DNA of 64,000 nt from Lutimonas saemankumensis (GCF_020171465.1 NZ_JAIUZR010000005.1:372001-436000); one strand, 5' to 3'; shown: positions 52,583-62,357, counted from the first letter of the stretch. Numbers and translations are program-made. The notes: generated from the sequence alone by a model not told the origin.

Positions 52583-53560
52583 ATGAAAGTATTACAATTT
52601 AGAGAAGCCATTGCGGAGGCAATGAGCGAGGAAATGAGAAGAGATGAAGCTGTTTATCTTCTGGGAGAGGAAGTGGCTGAGTATAATGGTGCATATAAGG
52701 CATCTAAAGGAATGCTTGATGAGTTCGGTGCAAAAAGAGTTATTGACACCCCTATTGCTGAGCTTGGATTTTCAGGTATAGCTGTTGGATCTGCCATGAA
52801 CGGGGCGAGACCCATAGTTGAATTCATGACCTTTAACTTCTCGCTTGTAGGTATCGACCAGATTATCAATAATGCTGCAAAAATGAGACAGATGTCAGGT
52901 GGTCAGTTTAATATTCCTATCGTTTTCAGAGGGCCAACGGGTTCAGCCGGACAACTGGGAGCAACTCACTCTCAGTCTTTTGAAAACTGGTACGCCAATA
53001 CCCCTGGTTTAAAGGTTATTGTTCCTTCTAATCCTTATGATGCCAAGGGACTTTTAAAGGCTGCTATCAGAGATGACGATCCGGTGATCTTTATGGAATC
53101 TGAACAAATGTACGGAGATAAGGGTGAGGTTCCTGAAGGTGAATATGTGCTTCCTATTGGTGTTGCCGATATTAAGAGAGAAGGAACAGATGTAACAGTT
53201 GTAAGTTTTGGAAAGATCATTAAGGAGGCTTATGCTGCAGCTGAAGAATTGGAAAAGGAAGGTATTTCCATTGAAATTATAGACCTTAGGACCATTCGTC
53301 CTATGGATCATGAAAGTATATTTAATTCTGTCAAAAAAACAAACAGGCTGGTTATTCTGGAGGAGGCTTGGCCATTTGCAAGCGTTTCATCGGAAATAAC
53401 CTATCAGGTTCAGGAAAATGTCTTCGATTATCTTGATGCACCGATTCAAAGGATTACCACTGCGGATACTCCCGCACCATTCTCTCCAGTTTTGCTCGAG
53501 GAATGGATGCCTAACAAGCAGGATGTGATCAATGCGGTTAAAAAAGTTATGTATAAATAG
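52583..53560 (+). CDS. pdhB: Pyruvate dehydrogenase E1 component, beta subunit
   Basis: 325 residues. It is the beta half of the thiamine-diphosphate E1 that decarboxylates pyruvate for acetyl-CoA formation. Marks: LGEEVAEYNGAYKASKGMLDEFG, DTPIAELGFSGIAVG, SAGQLGATHSQSFENWY and the C-terminal SSEITYQVQENVFDYLDAPI. pdhA is not next to it, so the subunit genes are separate. It ends with a terminator at 53581. Confidence 0.96.
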   Translation: MKVLQFREAIAEAMSEEMRRDEAVYLLGEEVAEYNGAYKASKGMLDEFGAKRVIDTPIAELGFSGIAVGSAMNGARPIVEFMTFNFSLVGIDQIINNAAKMRQMSGGQFNIPIVFRGPTGSAGQLGATHSQSFENWYANTPGLKVIVPSNPYDAKGLLKAAIRDDDPVIFMESEQMYGDKGEVPEGEYVLPIGVADIKREGTDVTVVSFGKIIKEAYAAAEELEKEGISIEIIDLRTIRPMDHESIFNSVKKTNRLVILEEAWPFASVSSEITYQVQENVFDYLDAPIQRITTADTPAPFSPVLLEEWMPNKQDVINAVKKVMYK

Positions 53561-53580
53561 ATTTTGTTCTTTTAGGATCG

Positions 53581-53612
53581 AGCCATTTGATTTTTCAAAT
53601 GGCTTTTTTTTT
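53581..53612 (+). terminator. Terminator after pdhB
   Basis: 9-bp stem AGCCATTTG / CAAATGGCT, 6-base loop, run of T. Confidence 0.88.
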
Positions 53613-53664
53613 AAAAACTGGGTTCATAACGCTAAAAGAAAAATACTGATGAGTATTAATTGTT

Positions 53665-53672
53665 TATATTTG
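53665..53672 (+). promoter_or_regulatory. -7 box for the second AraC-type gene
   Basis: TATATTTG, 60 bases before the ATG at 53733; matches TAnnTTTG, no -33 TTG seen. Confidence 0.45.
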
Positions 53673-53732
53673 AACTCGGAAACACACGTCCTTAGTGGGT
53701 TTATTTTTTTTCATCATCTAGAATAATCAATA

Positions 53733-54614
53733 ATGAAGGATAAGAATATCGGTAAAAATATAATGCAGGAAAATCGAATTGAAGAAGGTTTTTATCTTTT
53801 AAAATTTGAAAATGCTGAGAATAAAGTGATTCAGGCCACTCGTGCCGTCGATAAATCCTTCCTTCAGCTTCATTTTTGCATTAAAAATAATTCCGGGTTA
53901 AGTTTCAACGGAGGGCATTATATACTTGAATTACCGGAGAATAAATCGTTTTTGTTATACAATCCTCAACAGGACCTGCCGATACATTTAAATATGGATC
54001 CGGGTGCCAAAGTGATCAGCTTGCTGATCAGCATTGAGAAGTTTCATACGTTTTTTACTCAGGAAGCCGGGTTAATTCATTTTTTGAGCGGAGAAAATCA
54101 GGGGAAAAAGTGCTATCGTGATAAAGAGTTGAATCCGAATGAAATGATGGTTCTTAATCAGATATTTCATTATGGACTGCACTCCTCATTGGAAAAGCTC
54201 TATTCCCGTGGCAAGGTCTATGAATTAATAAGTTTGTATTTTCATAAATCGGATAATGACGGGATTCAAAATTGTCCCTTTCTCGAAGATGAGGCCAATG
54301 TTGAAAAGATACAAAAAGCGAAACAGATTATAATTGAAAGAATGACGGAACCTCCCAGCCTGACCGAGTTAGCTCATCAGATCAATCTGCCTCTTCAGCA
54401 TTTGAAGGACGGATTCAAGCATATTTATGGAGAAACTGTATTTGCCTATTTATTAAACTATAAAATGGAATACGCAAGAAAATTATTATCGACGAGAAAA
54501 TACAATATCTCTGAGGTTAGTTTTGAAGTAGGATACAGTACACCAAGCCATTTCATTGCTGCCTTCAAAAAGAAATATGGAGCCACTCCAAAGCGTTACA
54601 TGAGTAGTCTTTGA
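53733..54614 (+). CDS. AraC-family transcriptional regulator (PchR/siderophore type)
   Basis: 293 residues. The N-terminal ~180 residues resemble the sensor part of PchR-like iron/siderophore regulators (FLQLHFCIKNNSGLSFNGGHYILELPENKSFLLYN). The C-terminal AraC domain has both helix-turn-helix units (SLTELAHQINLPLQHLKDGFK and ISEVSFEVGYSTPSHFIAAFKKKYG, ending TPKRYMSS). An ATG ten codons inside (MQENRIEE) is an alternative start. No siderophore gene is adjacent; neighbours are pdhB and the DUF5686 protein. Confidence 0.9.
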   Translation: MKDKNIGKNIMQENRIEEGFYLLKFENAENKVIQATRAVDKSFLQLHFCIKNNSGLSFNGGHYILELPENKSFLLYNPQQDLPIHLNMDPGAKVISLLISIEKFHTFFTQEAGLIHFLSGENQGKKCYRDKELNPNEMMVLNQIFHYGLHSSLEKLYSRGKVYELISLYFHKSDNDGIQNCPFLEDEANVEKIQKAKQIIIERMTEPPSLTELAHQINLPLQHLKDGFKHIYGETVFAYLLNYKMEYARKLLSTRKYNISEVSFEVGYSTPSHFIAAFKKKYGATPKRYMSSL

Positions 54615-54732
54615 TATCAAATGTTTCATTTTTGGAAATTCACAAATTTTTTACTGCCAAGTCTCAACCATTTTGATAATTTTGATCGATAAACTTCCTT
54701 TCTGCCCGAAAGGATTTTTATTGCCGGATAAA

Positions 54733-57213
54733 ATGAATAAAAAGTTACTGTACATATTGTTTTTTCTGACTATCGGTATGCAGGGCCAGACCAAGGTAAA
54801 AGGTGTGGTTGTGGATAATTCAGGAGAGTCGGTTCCTTTTGCCAATATTATTTTTAAAGGTTCCACCAAGGGAACGATTTCAGACGAAAATGGAAGGTTT
54901 TACCTGGAATCTCCGAATAATTACAGCGAACTAGAAGTTTCCTTTGTTGGATTTGAGACCAAGGTAGTGGCTATCTCTTCGGATAATTATGAATTAGAAA
55001 TTGTTTTGGAAGAGGGCAGAGACCAGTTAAAAGAGGTAATGGTTTATTCCGGACGGATCAAAAAAAAGAATAATCCGGCCATTGATATTTTGAAGAAGAT
55101 CTGGGCTCAGAAAAGACGTAATGGCTTGAATATGTATGATCGATTTGAATTCGATCGGTATGAGAAAATCGAATTCGATCTGAATAATATAGATGAAAAA
55201 CTTATGCAAAATAAGGTCTTTGAAGGTATGGAGATGGTTTTCGATCAGATTGATACCTCCAAGATCACGGGAAAAGTGTTTTTGCCGATTTTTATTAATG
55301 AATCTGTTTACAAAACCTACGGCAAGAACATTTATCCCAGAAAGAATAACAGCATAATGATCGCCAATAAGAATTCGGGATATTCAGATAATCAAGCCTT
55401 GATTTCTTTTTTAAAGCAGCTCTATGTTGATTTTGATATTTATGATAATTATCTATTGTTCTTTGACAAGAAGTTTTCGAGTCCTTTGTCAAAGCTTGGA
55501 CCTGATGTCTATAATTATGTGCTCACCGACAGTGCCTATATTGATAATAAATGGTGCTTTAACATATTGTTTTACCCAAGGCGAAAAAATGAACTGACCT
55601 TTAAAGGAGATTTTTGGGTAAGCGACACCACCTATGCCATTAAGGAAATCCAGATGTACGCCACAAAAAATGCAAATGTCAACTGGGTTAAGGATATTTA
55701 TATCGAACAGGAGTATGAGGTTTTGAATGATTCTGTGTTCCTGTTGAAAAGAGACTATATTATGACGGATTTTGCCTTGAATCAGAAGGATAAATCCAAA
55801 GGGGTGTATGGAAAGCGAACTACCTTATTTGACAATCATGTGTTTAATGTAAAGAGGCCGGATGAGTTTTATAAGGAACAGATTCAGGATAATGAAGAGA
55901 TGTATAATCAGCCTGATGAATTCTGGGATAAAAACAGACAGGAAGAGCTGACCGAAAATGAAGTTGGGATCTACAAAATGCTTGACACCTTGCAAAATGT
56001 GAAAAGGTTTCAGCAGATAAACACAATTGGAGAAATACTGGCCTCAGGTTATTGGAATTTCACCCATGGCTGGGATTTTGGCCCAGTGTTTTCGACCATA
56101 GGATACAATGACATTGAGGGATTAAGGCTCAAGGCCGGTGCACGAACCTATTTCAGTCAGAATGATAAATGGCGGGTTAAAGGATATCTCGCCTATGGAT
56201 TCATGGATGCAAAATTCAAGTATGGCATAGAGGGTAAGTACCTTTTCAATGGTCGTGATCGATGGGTTTTATCACTTGGAACCAGAAAGGATATTGAACA
56301 GCTCGGTGTGAGTCTCACAACGGCTAACGAAGTGCTGGAAAGAAGCTTTGCAACTACTTCGATTTTTACAAGGGGGGATAATTCGAAACTTTCCAATATC
56401 GATCTGACTAATTTCAAAGTTTCCGTTGAACCCGTCAAAAATCTGGATCTTCGTTTGGGGACAACCTATAAAACCCTTGAATCTGCCGACCCAGCGAGAT
56501 TCAATGTAGATTATTACGATGAAAATGGTGAGATTCAGTCAAGTATAGAACAGGTAGATGTTAGTTTTGCCGTGCAATATACTCCCAAAAGAAAAGCCTA
56601 TGGATTCGGGGTGGAGCGATCGGTGAGCAATAGCGGAAGGTTTCCCACGTTTTTTATCAGTTATACGAGAGGTATAAAAGGTGTTTTTAACAGTGATTTT
56701 GATTATCATAAACTACAGTTTTATTATGAGCAGCCCATGCAGCTCGGTTTATTTGGAAGGCTGACCTCGACCTTTGAGATTGGGAAAACCATAAACCCTG
56801 TGCCTTTGCAACTTCTCAATATTGTTCCGGGTAACCAGACCTTTTTTACTTCAAGAAAATTGTTTGACCTTTTGGATTATTACGAGTTCGTAACAGATGA
56901 ATATGTTTCCCTGCACCTTGAGCACAACTTCAATGGAAAAATATTTGCTAAGATTCCCTGGGTCAGGGATCTGCAATGGCGTGAGATCATTGGTATACGC
57001 GGTGTTGTTGGAGGTATTTCCCAGGAGAACAAGGATATCAATGCTTCAGATATTATTTATGTAGCACCGGAAAATATTTACTGGGAATACCATTTTGGAA
57101 TCGGAAATATCTTTAAGCTGCTTCGTGTGGACTTTGAATACCGAGGTAGTTACAGGGATCGGCCCGGAGCAACTAATTTTGCCGTTAAAATAGGGTTAGG
57201 TTTCTATTTTTAA
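54733..57213 (+). CDS. DUF5686 / CarboxypepD-reg-like outer-membrane protein
   Basis: 826 residues from the ATG at 54733 (MNKKLLYILFFLTIGMQGQT signal). An upstream extension of 20 codons lacks signal character. Residues ~22-100 are a carboxypeptidase-regulatory-like domain (GVVVDNSGESVPFANIIFKG, GTISDENGRFYL), followed by a DUF5686 central domain and a long C-terminal barrel ending in VKIGLGFYF. The domain order is that of a TonB-receptor-like outer-membrane protein without a plug. Function unknown. Confidence 0.88.
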   Translation: MNKKLLYILFFLTIGMQGQTKVKGVVVDNSGESVPFANIIFKGSTKGTISDENGRFYLESPNNYSELEVSFVGFETKVVAISSDNYELEIVLEEGRDQLKEVMVYSGRIKKKNNPAIDILKKIWAQKRRNGLNMYDRFEFDRYEKIEFDLNNIDEKLMQNKVFEGMEMVFDQIDTSKITGKVFLPIFINESVYKTYGKNIYPRKNNSIMIANKNSGYSDNQALISFLKQLYVDFDIYDNYLLFFDKKFSSPLSKLGPDVYNYVLTDSAYIDNKWCFNILFYPRRKNELTFKGDFWVSDTTYAIKEIQMYATKNANVNWVKDIYIEQEYEVLNDSVFLLKRDYIMTDFALNQKDKSKGVYGKRTTLFDNHVFNVKRPDEFYKEQIQDNEEMYNQPDEFWDKNRQEELTENEVGIYKMLDTLQNVKRFQQINTIGEILASGYWNFTHGWDFGPVFSTIGYNDIEGLRLKAGARTYFSQNDKWRVKGYLAYGFMDAKFKYGIEGKYLFNGRDRWVLSLGTRKDIEQLGVSLTTANEVLERSFATTSIFTRGDNSKLSNIDLTNFKVSVEPVKNLDLRLGTTYKTLESADPARFNVDYYDENGEIQSSIEQVDVSFAVQYTPKRKAYGFGVERSVSNSGRFPTFFISYTRGIKGVFNSDFDYHKLQFYYEQPMQLGLFGRLTSTFEIGKTINPVPLQLLNIVPGNQTFFTSRKLFDLLDYYEFVTDEYVSLHLEHNFNGKIFAKIPWVRDLQWREIIGIRGVVGGISQENKDINASDIIYVAPENIYWEYHFGIGNIFKLLRVDFEYRGSYRDRPGATNFAVKIGLGFYF

Positions 57214-57309
57214 ATGAGGATTTTAAAGTCCCAATTCTTTCCCCTGGAAAGGGGTACTCTTCTTGTGTAAATATTTTTTGCGGGAAAATATCCGGTCCAG
57301 GACTACTGA

Positions 57310-59364
57310 TCAAAAATCGAAATACCAGTTAAATAAACTTGATCTTAATCCAATGGTAAACCAGGTTGTGTTGTTTTTTGAAATCACATCTCCTGATACA
57401 TCAGGTGTAAAATTCCTAAAGGTTACCCCTCCGAAAATTTGAAGATTTGTAACCGGGTTCAAAACATAGCCTCCCTGAAAATCAGCTATAAAAATATCTG
57501 TTGAATTACCCTGTCCAACTTCATTTCCTTCATCAGAAACCCTGTCATCATAGGATCGCCAGATGTCACCACCATAGCTAAATTCTGATCTCTCATCCTC
57601 AAAATCAAAACCTTTTTTACCAGCGATCAATTTAGCATTTCCAAACCATCGATCTTTTGAATAACGCGCAATTCCGATCACTTCATAGAAGTTACCTCCC
57701 CAGAGATGGGCCAGTGGTTGGTTATAATGACCTGAATTCAATTTCGTTTCTCCATGTGAGAACGTGTAGGGCCTTACCCAATTGAATTCACCCTGAAGCA
57801 TCAAGCCGTCAACTTTAAAGGCATTGTAATATTTTCCCCCAAGTTGAAAAGCAAATTTATTGCCCCAATATCCTGTTCCGTCAAATACCCTGCTGGTTGT
57901 CATCTCATCGATCAAAAACTGGGTGTAAACCGATATATTGTCCTTGATCCTGTACTTCATATTCAGCCCAATATTGGCATTACCGGATCGGGAGCCCCTG
58001 TTAAATTCAACGGCGCGATAGAAGATAATGGGATTAAAGAAAGAAATATCAAATCCATTTGGGCTGCTCTCTTCGTTGGTTATCACAGACTCGAATAATC
58101 CGATGTTGAATCTTTTGGTAACGTTCCAGCTCAAGTGATGCATGGCCACGTATTTTCTAAAATTTGAATCATTGGTTACAGCCGATGGCCGTACGTCATC
58201 CATCCACATCCACAGGTTGGTATACTTGATCTTCCAAAAGGTTGTACTGATCTTTAAAAAGGGGTAGGGTGAGGCCACATCGGATAAGAAAAAGGATCGG
58301 TACCCGTCCCCGATGAAATTCTTTCCATTTCCAAACTGGAAATTAAAGAACTTGCTGGGTGTAAAACTTAAATAGGCCTCTGCTACCGGGTAATCAAAAG
58401 AATCTTCTTTAAATTTTTTGGCCCTTCCTCTGCCGGGTACCACTCCATAACTTTCGGGAGGAGTTCTAACCTTGGCATAATCATTCACATAATCAGCAAA
58501 TCTTCCCTGGCTTTCATAAAAGGAAGTTGAAAAGCTGAATTTTTTGCCAATTGAACCTTGGATCTGCAGTCCTCTAGTGTTGTTATAGGTGTAGTCAACA
58601 TCGGAGTTGTCTTTTCCCACCTGCAGGTCAAATACAGGATTCAAAGTAAACCAGAAATCCTTGCCTTTGACCAGGGCCAGATGTTCATTATGTAATTTTC
58701 TTCCTCCCCAGGTTTCCCTTTTCTTCAGCATTTTCGTCCTTTTGGCCTCAAGGTCTATATAAGGTTTTACTTCATTAAATAAATATGGTTTTGAAGAGGT
58801 ATGGGTGTTTTCACTTTTGTTCAGGTGATAAATGATATCATCATATTCCTGATGTACAAAAGGAATGTTCAGCTCACTCTGAAACTCTGGAAAAAGAGTG
58901 TTTTCGAGATTTGGAATTTCTTCTTCAATTTCTTTTTTCTCTTCCACGACTACTACCTTTTTATCATTGTCGCTTAATGGAATAGCAATAGGGAATTGAT
59001 AGCGTTCATCTACGGCCCTTCCGTTAAAAGTAGCAGGCTGAATTTTTGGAAGCGTTTGAAAAACTCTTTTAACCTCTTCTTCCAGTTCGGGATACACAGA
59101 ATTCACGTAAAGTATCTCAAAATCCCCTTCTTTAGTTACAAGAAAGATGGCATTTATGGTTCCTTTAAATCCCTCTTTTTCAACATTTTCAGGGACCTTA
59201 AATTCATTGATCACATCAGCTTTCAACTTTTCACTGAAACAACCATTGAGTTCGTCGATCTGAACCTCTTCACATCCAGTATAAACAGGTGGCTTTGACA
59301 ATTGTGCCTGAGCCGAAAAAGAAGTGACGATCAATAAAGAAAAAAGTAAAATAATATTTTTCAT
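57310..59364 (-). CDS. remB: Gliding motility protein RemB-like outer-membrane protein
   Basis: 684 residues with a signal peptide (ending SFSAQAQ). Residues ~25-135 form a TonB-C-terminal-like domain (YTGCEEVQ, GFKGTINAIFLVTKEGDFEI, PFPIAIP-type end), then an acidic linker and a long region with barrel strands (FWFTLNPVFDLQVGKD, GKKFSFSTSFYESQGRFADY, FFNFQFGNGKNFIGDGYRSFF). The latter resembles Wzi/capsule-assembly barrels and the F. johnsoniae gliding protein RemB. RemB naming rests on memory of the sequence pattern. It ends in FNWYFDF, a typical last strand. Confidence 0.8.
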   Translation of the reverse strand: MKNIILLFSLLIVTSFSAQAQLSKPPVYTGCEEVQIDELNGCFSEKLKADVINEFKVPENVEKEGFKGTINAIFLVTKEGDFEILYVNSVYPELEEEVKRVFQTLPKIQPATFNGRAVDERYQFPIAIPLSDNDKKVVVVEEKKEIEEEIPNLENTLFPEFQSELNIPFVHQEYDDIIYHLNKSENTHTSSKPYLFNEVKPYIDLEAKRTKMLKKRETWGGRKLHNEHLALVKGKDFWFTLNPVFDLQVGKDNSDVDYTYNNTRGLQIQGSIGKKFSFSTSFYESQGRFADYVNDYAKVRTPPESYGVVPGRGRAKKFKEDSFDYPVAEAYLSFTPSKFFNFQFGNGKNFIGDGYRSFFLSDVASPYPFLKISTTFWKIKYTNLWMWMDDVRPSAVTNDSNFRKYVAMHHLSWNVTKRFNIGLFESVITNEESSPNGFDISFFNPIIFYRAVEFNRGSRSGNANIGLNMKYRIKDNISVYTQFLIDEMTTSRVFDGTGYWGNKFAFQLGGKYYNAFKVDGLMLQGEFNWVRPYTFSHGETKLNSGHYNQPLAHLWGGNFYEVIGIARYSKDRWFGNAKLIAGKKGFDFEDERSEFSYGGDIWRSYDDRVSDEGNEVGQGNSTDIFIADFQGGYVLNPVTNLQIFGGVTFRNFTPDVSGDVISKNNTTWFTIGLRSSLFNWYFDF

Positions 59365-59420
59365 AAAAAAAGCTAAATAGGAACGATGCCGTGTTAAGGT
59401 ACTTAGTTAACGTTGCAAAT

Positions 59421-60002
59421 CTAATTTATTTTATGAACAAGGTCATTTTTTAACTGATATTTTTCATGGCTTTCAGGGCAGGTTGCAAATCCTTGGTCAT
59501 CAAATATTAATCGATGACCATATTCACTCATCCATCCAATCTGTTTTGATGGATTTCCTACAACTAAAGCATAGGGCTTAACCTCCTTTACAACAACCGC
59601 TCCAGCTCCTATAAAAGCGAATTTTCCAATATCATTTCCACAAACGATAGTAGCATTGGCCCCTATACTTGCACCTTTTCTAACCGTGGTTTTCATATAC
59701 TCACTTTTTCTGTTTACGGCGCTTCTGGGATTGATCACATTTGTAAAAACCATAGAAGGCCCAAGAAAAACATCATCCTCACAATTCACACCCGTGTATA
59801 TGGAAACATTGTTTTGAACTTTTACATTGTTACCTAAATGAACATCCGGAGAGATCACTACATTTTGCCCGATATTGCAATTCTCCCCAAGGCTGCAATT
59901 AGACATGATATGACTGAAATGCCAAATTTTAGTTCCTTTACCAATAGTACATGGTTGGTCAATTACCGCCGTTTCATGAGCGAAAAAATTATTATTTTCC
60001 AT
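59421..60002 (-). CDS. UDP-amino-sugar N-acetyltransferase-like (WbpD/WlbB family)
   Basis: 193 residues from the ATG at 60002 (MENNNFF). Hexapeptide-repeat acyltransferase: [72 protein letters not shown] and [16 protein letters not shown]. This pattern is that of the acetyl-CoA-dependent enzymes acting on UDP-2-acetamido-3-amino glucuronate in surface-polysaccharide synthesis. The other genes of that pathway are not here, so substrate is unproven. It starts 21 bases after the half-length aldehyde dehydrogenase. Confidence 0.9.
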   Translation of the reverse strand: MENNNFFAHETAVIDQPCTIGKGTKIWHFSHIMSNCSLGENCNIGQNVVISPDVHLGNNVKVQNNVSIYTGVNCEDDVFLGPSMVFTNVINPRSAVNRKSEYMKTTVRKGASIGANATIVCGNDIGKFAFIGAGAVVVKEVKPYALVVGNPSKQIGWMSEYGHRLIFDDQGFATCPESHEKYQLKNDLVHKIN

Positions 60003-60023
60003 TTTCTTCCACAATTTGTGTCC

Positions 60024-60884
60024 TTAAATTTTTGCAGGATGCCAGGTCGTCTTTATTTCGATTGTTTTTTCAATAAAATAAGGGCTCTGATTGTTGTCAT
60101 TTGACCAATCCTGTTTTTTATAAACCGTAACTCTTTTCAAATTCTCACTGGCAAGTTCAGTTAGTTTTTTAATTTCTTCTTCGTCATTACCACTGTATAT
60201 CATAGCATTAACATCCATATGAGATGCCATATGAGGGATGAGTTCTTTTTTATCACCGGTCAGAATATTGACAACCCCGCCTGGAACGTCCGAGGAATGT
60301 AAAACTTCGGCAAATGAAATGGCGCTTAGAGGATTTGAATGGCTGGCCAAAACAACCGCTGTATTTCCACCGAGAATGGCTGGAGCGACCACTGAGATTA
60401 ATCCCAGCAATCCCTGCTCTTCGGGAGCAATTATCGCCAGTACCCCCATCGGTTCGGTACATGAAAAATTGAAATGGGCACTGGATACCGGATTGACGCT
60501 GCTGAAAACCTGTTGAAATTTATCACTCCATCCGGCGTAATATACCAGTCGGTCAATAGATTGTTCTACTTCTTCTCTGGCCTTTTTTGAACTCTGTCCG
60601 TGCACACGAAGCTCCTCAAAAAACTGTTCCTTCCGGCCTTCGAGCATTTCGGCAATTCTATACAATATCTGACCTTTATTGAGAGCCGTCATAGCTGCCC
60701 AGGAAGTTTGTGATTTCCTTGCGGCCACAACCGAATTTCGAAAGTCTTTTCTGGATGCAAGACACATGTTTGCGATTAGTTTGGATTTGCTATTAAAAAC
60801 CGGATAATACCTTCCGGACTCTGTTCTTGGAAATTTACCACCTATGTATAATTTGTAGGTTTTATGGATGTCTAATCTGCTCAT
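60024..60884 (-). CDS. Half-length, catalytically dead aldehyde dehydrogenase paralogue
   Basis: 286 residues homologous to the first ~260 residues of ALDH enzymes (KLYIGGKFPRTESGRYYPVF, DRLVYYAGWSDKFQQVF, GVVNILTG). The catalytic positions are lost: the PWN segment with Asn is replaced by APEEQ (about 153-157), the cofactor Lys in VLKPAE is now VLASHS (Ala180), and the region with the catalytic Glu and Cys is absent; the last ~40 residues are unrelated (VYKKQDWSNDNNQSP...). The gene ends cleanly before the next one. It follows the active ALDH by 5 bases; the pair resembles ALDH16, where an active and a dead ALDH domain are fused. Confidence 0.88.
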   Translation of the reverse strand: MSRLDIHKTYKLYIGGKFPRTESGRYYPVFNSKSKLIANMCLASRKDFRNSVVAARKSQTSWAAMTALNKGQILYRIAEMLEGRKEQFFEELRVHGQSSKKAREEVEQSIDRLVYYAGWSDKFQQVFSSVNPVSSAHFNFSCTEPMGVLAIIAPEEQGLLGLISVVAPAILGGNTAVVLASHSNPLSAISFAEVLHSSDVPGGVVNILTGDKKELIPHMASHMDVNAMIYSGNDEEEIKKLTELASENLKRVTVYKKQDWSNDNNQSPYFIEKTIEIKTTWHPAKI

Positions 60885-60889
60885 ATCTG

Positions 60890-62353
60890 TTAAAATTTTA
60901 CATAAGGTTTTAATCCATGAAGCCCGCCTTCCCGGCCAAATCCACTTTCTTTATATCCACCAAAAGGAGAGGTGGCATCAAATTTATTATAGGTATTGGC
61001 CCAAACCACACCTGCCTTAAGTTTCTGGCTCAAATAAAATATTTTTGAGCCTTTTTCAGTCCATACTCCGGCTGATAGCCCAAAAGGCGTATTGTTTGCC
61101 TTTTCAATAACTTCATCAATTGTTCTAAAGGTTTGAATGGCCAGCACAGGGCCAAATATTTCCTCCTGAACGATTCTGTGTGACTGAGAAACATTTACAA
61201 ACAGGGTAGGAGCGCACCAGTTTCCTTTCGAAGGAATATCGCATTTTACCTGATAGATTTCGCCTCCTTCCTCCAAGCCGATTTTAATATAATTCTCTAT
61301 AGTATTGAGCTGTTTTTCAGAATTTACGGCACCTATATCGGTGTTTTTGTCAAGAGGATCCCCAAGGATAAGGGTATTCATTCGATTCTTTAATTTTTTA
61401 ATTACATCCTTGGCCACGGATTCCTGCACGAACAACCTTGATCCGGCACAGCAAACATGACCCTGATTAAAAAATATCGCATTGATGATACCTTCAACAG
61501 CCTGATCTATGGCAGCATCATCAAATATGATGTTTGCTCCTTTTCCTCCTAATTCAAGTGTAAGTTTCTTTGATGTACCCGCAATTGCCTTTTGGATGTA
61601 TTTACCAACAGCCGTTGACCCGGTAAAGGCGATTTTGTCAATTTCAGTATGGTTAACGATCGCAGCCCCGGTTTCACCCGCGCCGGTAAGAATATTTACC
61701 ACTCCTTCTGGAAGTCCGCTTTCCTGAATAACTTCGGCTAGTTTCAGCGCCGTTAAAGGGGTGGTTTCGGCAGGCTTTAAAACTACGGTATTTCCGGTAG
61801 CAAGTGCCGGAGCGATTTTCCATGCCGCCATCAACAGAGGAAAATTCCAGGGAATGATCTGTCCGGCAACGCCCAGAGGTTTAGCCTTTCTGTTTGGAAA
61901 AGCATAGGAAAGTTTATCGGCCCAGCCCGCGTAATAAAAAAAGTGATTCGCAGCGAGAGGAATGTCAATGTCCCTTGATTCCCTGATTGGTTTTCCACCA
62001 TCAAGACTTTCGATCACCGCAAATTCACGCGACCTTTCCTGTATCAATCGGGCAATTCGAAAAATATATTTTCCTCTTTCTTTTCCTGATAAGGCCGACC
62101 ATTTTTTAAACGCCTTTCCAGCAGATGTAACAGCTTTGTCAACATCTTCAGCCGTAGCTTCAGCTACGCTTGACAGCAATTCATGACTGGCAGGATTGAT
62201 TGTTTTAAAATACTTTCCTTTTTCAGGGGCAACAAATTTCCCATTGATAAAAAGATCATATTTTTCCTTAATCTGAATGTGCTCCGTACTTTCGGGAGCT
62301 GCATCGTAACTCCAGGCGGCCTTAAAAACCTCATTTTCGGTTGTTTTTGTCAT
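60890..62353 (-). CDS. NAD(P)-dependent aldehyde dehydrogenase
   Basis: 487 residues, complete ALDH. Catalytic residues are in place: Asn170 in PWNFP, Lys193 in VLKPAE, Glu267 in LELGGKGAN and Cys301 in GHVCCAGSR. It oxidises an aldehyde to an acid in the cytosol. With deoC just upstream (4-base gap) the likely substrate is acetaldehyde from deoxyribose-5-phosphate cleavage, which is inference. It is followed by its half-length dead relative. Confidence 0.96.
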   Translation of the reverse strand: MTKTTENEVFKAAWSYDAAPESTEHIQIKEKYDLFINGKFVAPEKGKYFKTINPASHELLSSVAEATAEDVDKAVTSAGKAFKKWSALSGKERGKYIFRIARLIQERSREFAVIESLDGGKPIRESRDIDIPLAANHFFYYAGWADKLSYAFPNRKAKPLGVAGQIIPWNFPLLMAAWKIAPALATGNTVVLKPAETTPLTALKLAEVIQESGLPEGVVNILTGAGETGAAIVNHTEIDKIAFTGSTAVGKYIQKAIAGTSKKLTLELGGKGANIIFDDAAIDQAVEGIINAIFFNQGHVCCAGSRLFVQESVAKDVIKKLKNRMNTLILGDPLDKNTDIGAVNSEKQLNTIENYIKIGLEEGGEIYQVKCDIPSKGNWCAPTLFVNVSQSHRIVQEEIFGPVLAIQTFRTIDEVIEKANNTPFGLSAGVWTEKGSKIFYLSQKLKAGVVWANTYNKFDATSPFGGYKESGFGREGGLHGLKPYVKF

Positions 62354-62357
62354 ACGA

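Noticed and set aside
54013-54030. Inverted repeat TGATCAGC-TT-GCTGATCA
   Set aside because: Lies inside the AraC coding region with no T-run or promoter context; probably coincidental codon usage.
60024-60884. Half-length aldehyde dehydrogenase as a frameshifted pseudogene
   Set aside because: No ALDH C-terminal sequence is found in other frames downstream; the next gene starts 21 bases later, and the lost residues are replaced rather than disrupted.
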